From: Tubiluchus corallicola
Lineage: Eukaryota > Priapulida > Priapulimorpha > Priapulimorphida > Tubiluchidae
NCBI GenBank assembly: GCA_030141605.1
Contig: JAQGDQ010000245.1
Coordinates: 62,001-126,000, forward strand
Length of the DNA stretch: 64,000 bases
Direction of reading: 5' to 3'
Below, piece by piece: positions 62,641 to 64,000 of this stretch; position 1 is the stretch's first letter, and each line of letters starts with the position of its first letter. The notes beneath the pieces are model-generated. The model was given only the letters and a program-made list of their open reading frames with translations. It searched no databases and had not been told where the DNA came from. Both the position numbers and the translations under genes were made by a program.

Positions 62641-64000
62641 ACTCTTGCAAAGCCCGGGAATATACCAAAGTCTTGAATTAAAGGTGCTGTTAATCTTCTG
62701 GTTAGCCTCTAACCTTTCATTAGCTTTCAAACATTTACATGTTCTTTGAGGTGCGGAAGTTAAGTAGGACTTTAAAGAAAACAGAAACATTTCATGCATG
62801 GTAATAGCAGCAAATCACTACAGCTTTATTTATGAATCTAGAAAAGTTCTTCATCTACCTTTTTCATTACACGCTGCAGAAAAATAATTGATAACACAGA
62901 ACAAATTTTTAAACCGCGAAGTGTAAGAACACATTTTCAGTCCCATTTTCTTACACTTCATGGTTTTAACATTTTAAACCTCTTATTTTCAAACTTCACT
63001 TTAATGTTTTGGGTCTTGATGTCTTCGTATTCATGTTACATTAAGAAAATGTTGATTTGCAGAACGTAGTAGAAATTAGCTTAAAAAGCTGCACAATTTT
63101 AGAAACACTCCAACAAACGAGAATTGTGACCTTTCATCTGTATTTATGTCAGATTGAGTAGCCTTTAATTCAGCACAGTGGCTTCAATTATTAACAGATT
63201 TGTCTGGTTTGAGATGTTAGATCCGTCATCTTGTACACTGTTAAAAAAGGGTTAATGCATGTATCTATACCTTGTTGATAACGGCTTATAAATTGTAAAT
63301 ACGTAGCCTAAATGTGCATACCAATGTTGAACACATTTAAAAGGCCTGTTGAGGTAATTAACATTTTATAGTCTGTGTGTTTTTTGTGGTTCTCGACCAT
63401 TATCTATGGGATTCGCTCTGCTTTGTTAAAACTTCAAGTGAAATTCACTTCTTAGGCTGCAGTAGGAATAAAAGCAGCGCACAAAATTGTATGTTCGCAT
63501 TTTGATGATTTTTTTCATTTGTTGATTTTGAAATAGGAAAACTCAGTTGTTAAATGTTTAGTAAAACAGACTGTCATTTTGTTAGTCAGTTAGTTACCTG
63601 GTCAGTTTGCTCCTGGCCACTAATTATTCAGTCAGTCAGTCGATCAGTCTCTGGCAGTAAGGCCCACAACACACATGAATACGCACCTAGCATTTAGCAT
63701 CATGTAAGAAAACATAAAACATAAAGATCGCGCGCATGCTTCTCCAGCTTCAGGCATCCAGTTTCAACAAAACTTTTCCAGCAAACACAAGATGCTGCAT
63801 GGTTTTATTTTGCTGGATGCTGACAAGCAAAACTAAATGAGGACGCAGTGCTTTCTGCAATAGTACATTCGTAGATGTATAATTATAGATCTATAATTAC
63901 TATTGCTAATTATTATAATTAAGTATTTGATTGTTTACTGCAATGGGAATTATTGCATAAGTATTGCAATAGGAATTTATTTAATTTAGTTAAATTTTAT
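62641..64000. other. Window end without recognised genes
   Basis: AT-rich DNA. Around 62910-62965 an inverted pair of phrases (AACCGCGAAGTGTAAGAA and TTCTTACACTTCATGGTTTT) makes an imperfect hairpin. CAGTCAGTCAGTC-type low complexity lies at about 63625-63650. No gene is recognised. Confidence 0.4.

Overview
The window is nuclear DNA from an animal. It is AT-rich, has intron-split genes with standard GT/AG junctions, and carries many decayed transposable elements. A Crumbs homologue, a family known only from metazoans, supports this. I cannot place the species: gene spacing and repeat types fit a marine invertebrate or early-branching animal, but nothing is decisive. All gene models below are my own splice reconstructions, checked by reading frame and by family knowledge.

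Layout. (1) 808-1125, minus: first coding exon of an unrecognised secreted or membrane-anchored protein. (2) 4514-11559, plus: Crumbs (LamG and EGF ectodomain, one transmembrane helix, short FERM/PDZ-binding tail), 5' end not found. (3) 14582-18783, minus: a four-exon ZIP7-type zinc transporter (SLC39A7), convergent with Crumbs. (4) 18784-21674: intergenic stretch filled with non-LTR retrotransposon remnants. (5) 21675-24617, plus: EXOC3/Sec6, exocyst subunit, three coding exons. (6) 26825-40993, minus: CLINT1/epsinR, 13 coding exons, convergent with EXOC3, with SINE-like, hAT-like and palindromic repeats in its introns. (7) 44247-50097, plus: MED28, Mediator head subunit, five exons, divergent from CLINT1. 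(8) 51583 onward, plus: SSU72, RNA polymerase II CTD phosphatase, only the first two coding exons visible. (9) About 54.8-64 kb: no coding sequence recognised; a long CT microsatellite and a diverged copy of a repeat also found at 13.5 kb.

The genes are housekeeping or cell-polarity genes rather than a dedicated pathway. Themes recur: Crumbs, the exocyst and epsinR all concern polarised membrane traffic, and MED28 and SSU72 both act on RNA polymerase II. The window holds too few genes to treat this as more than chance. I found no convincing new multi-gene system. The most unusual items are the single 2.1-kb exon carrying about 18 EGF repeats in Crumbs, the expanded low-complexity part of MED28, the unidentified secreted protein, and several transposon families with clear termini.
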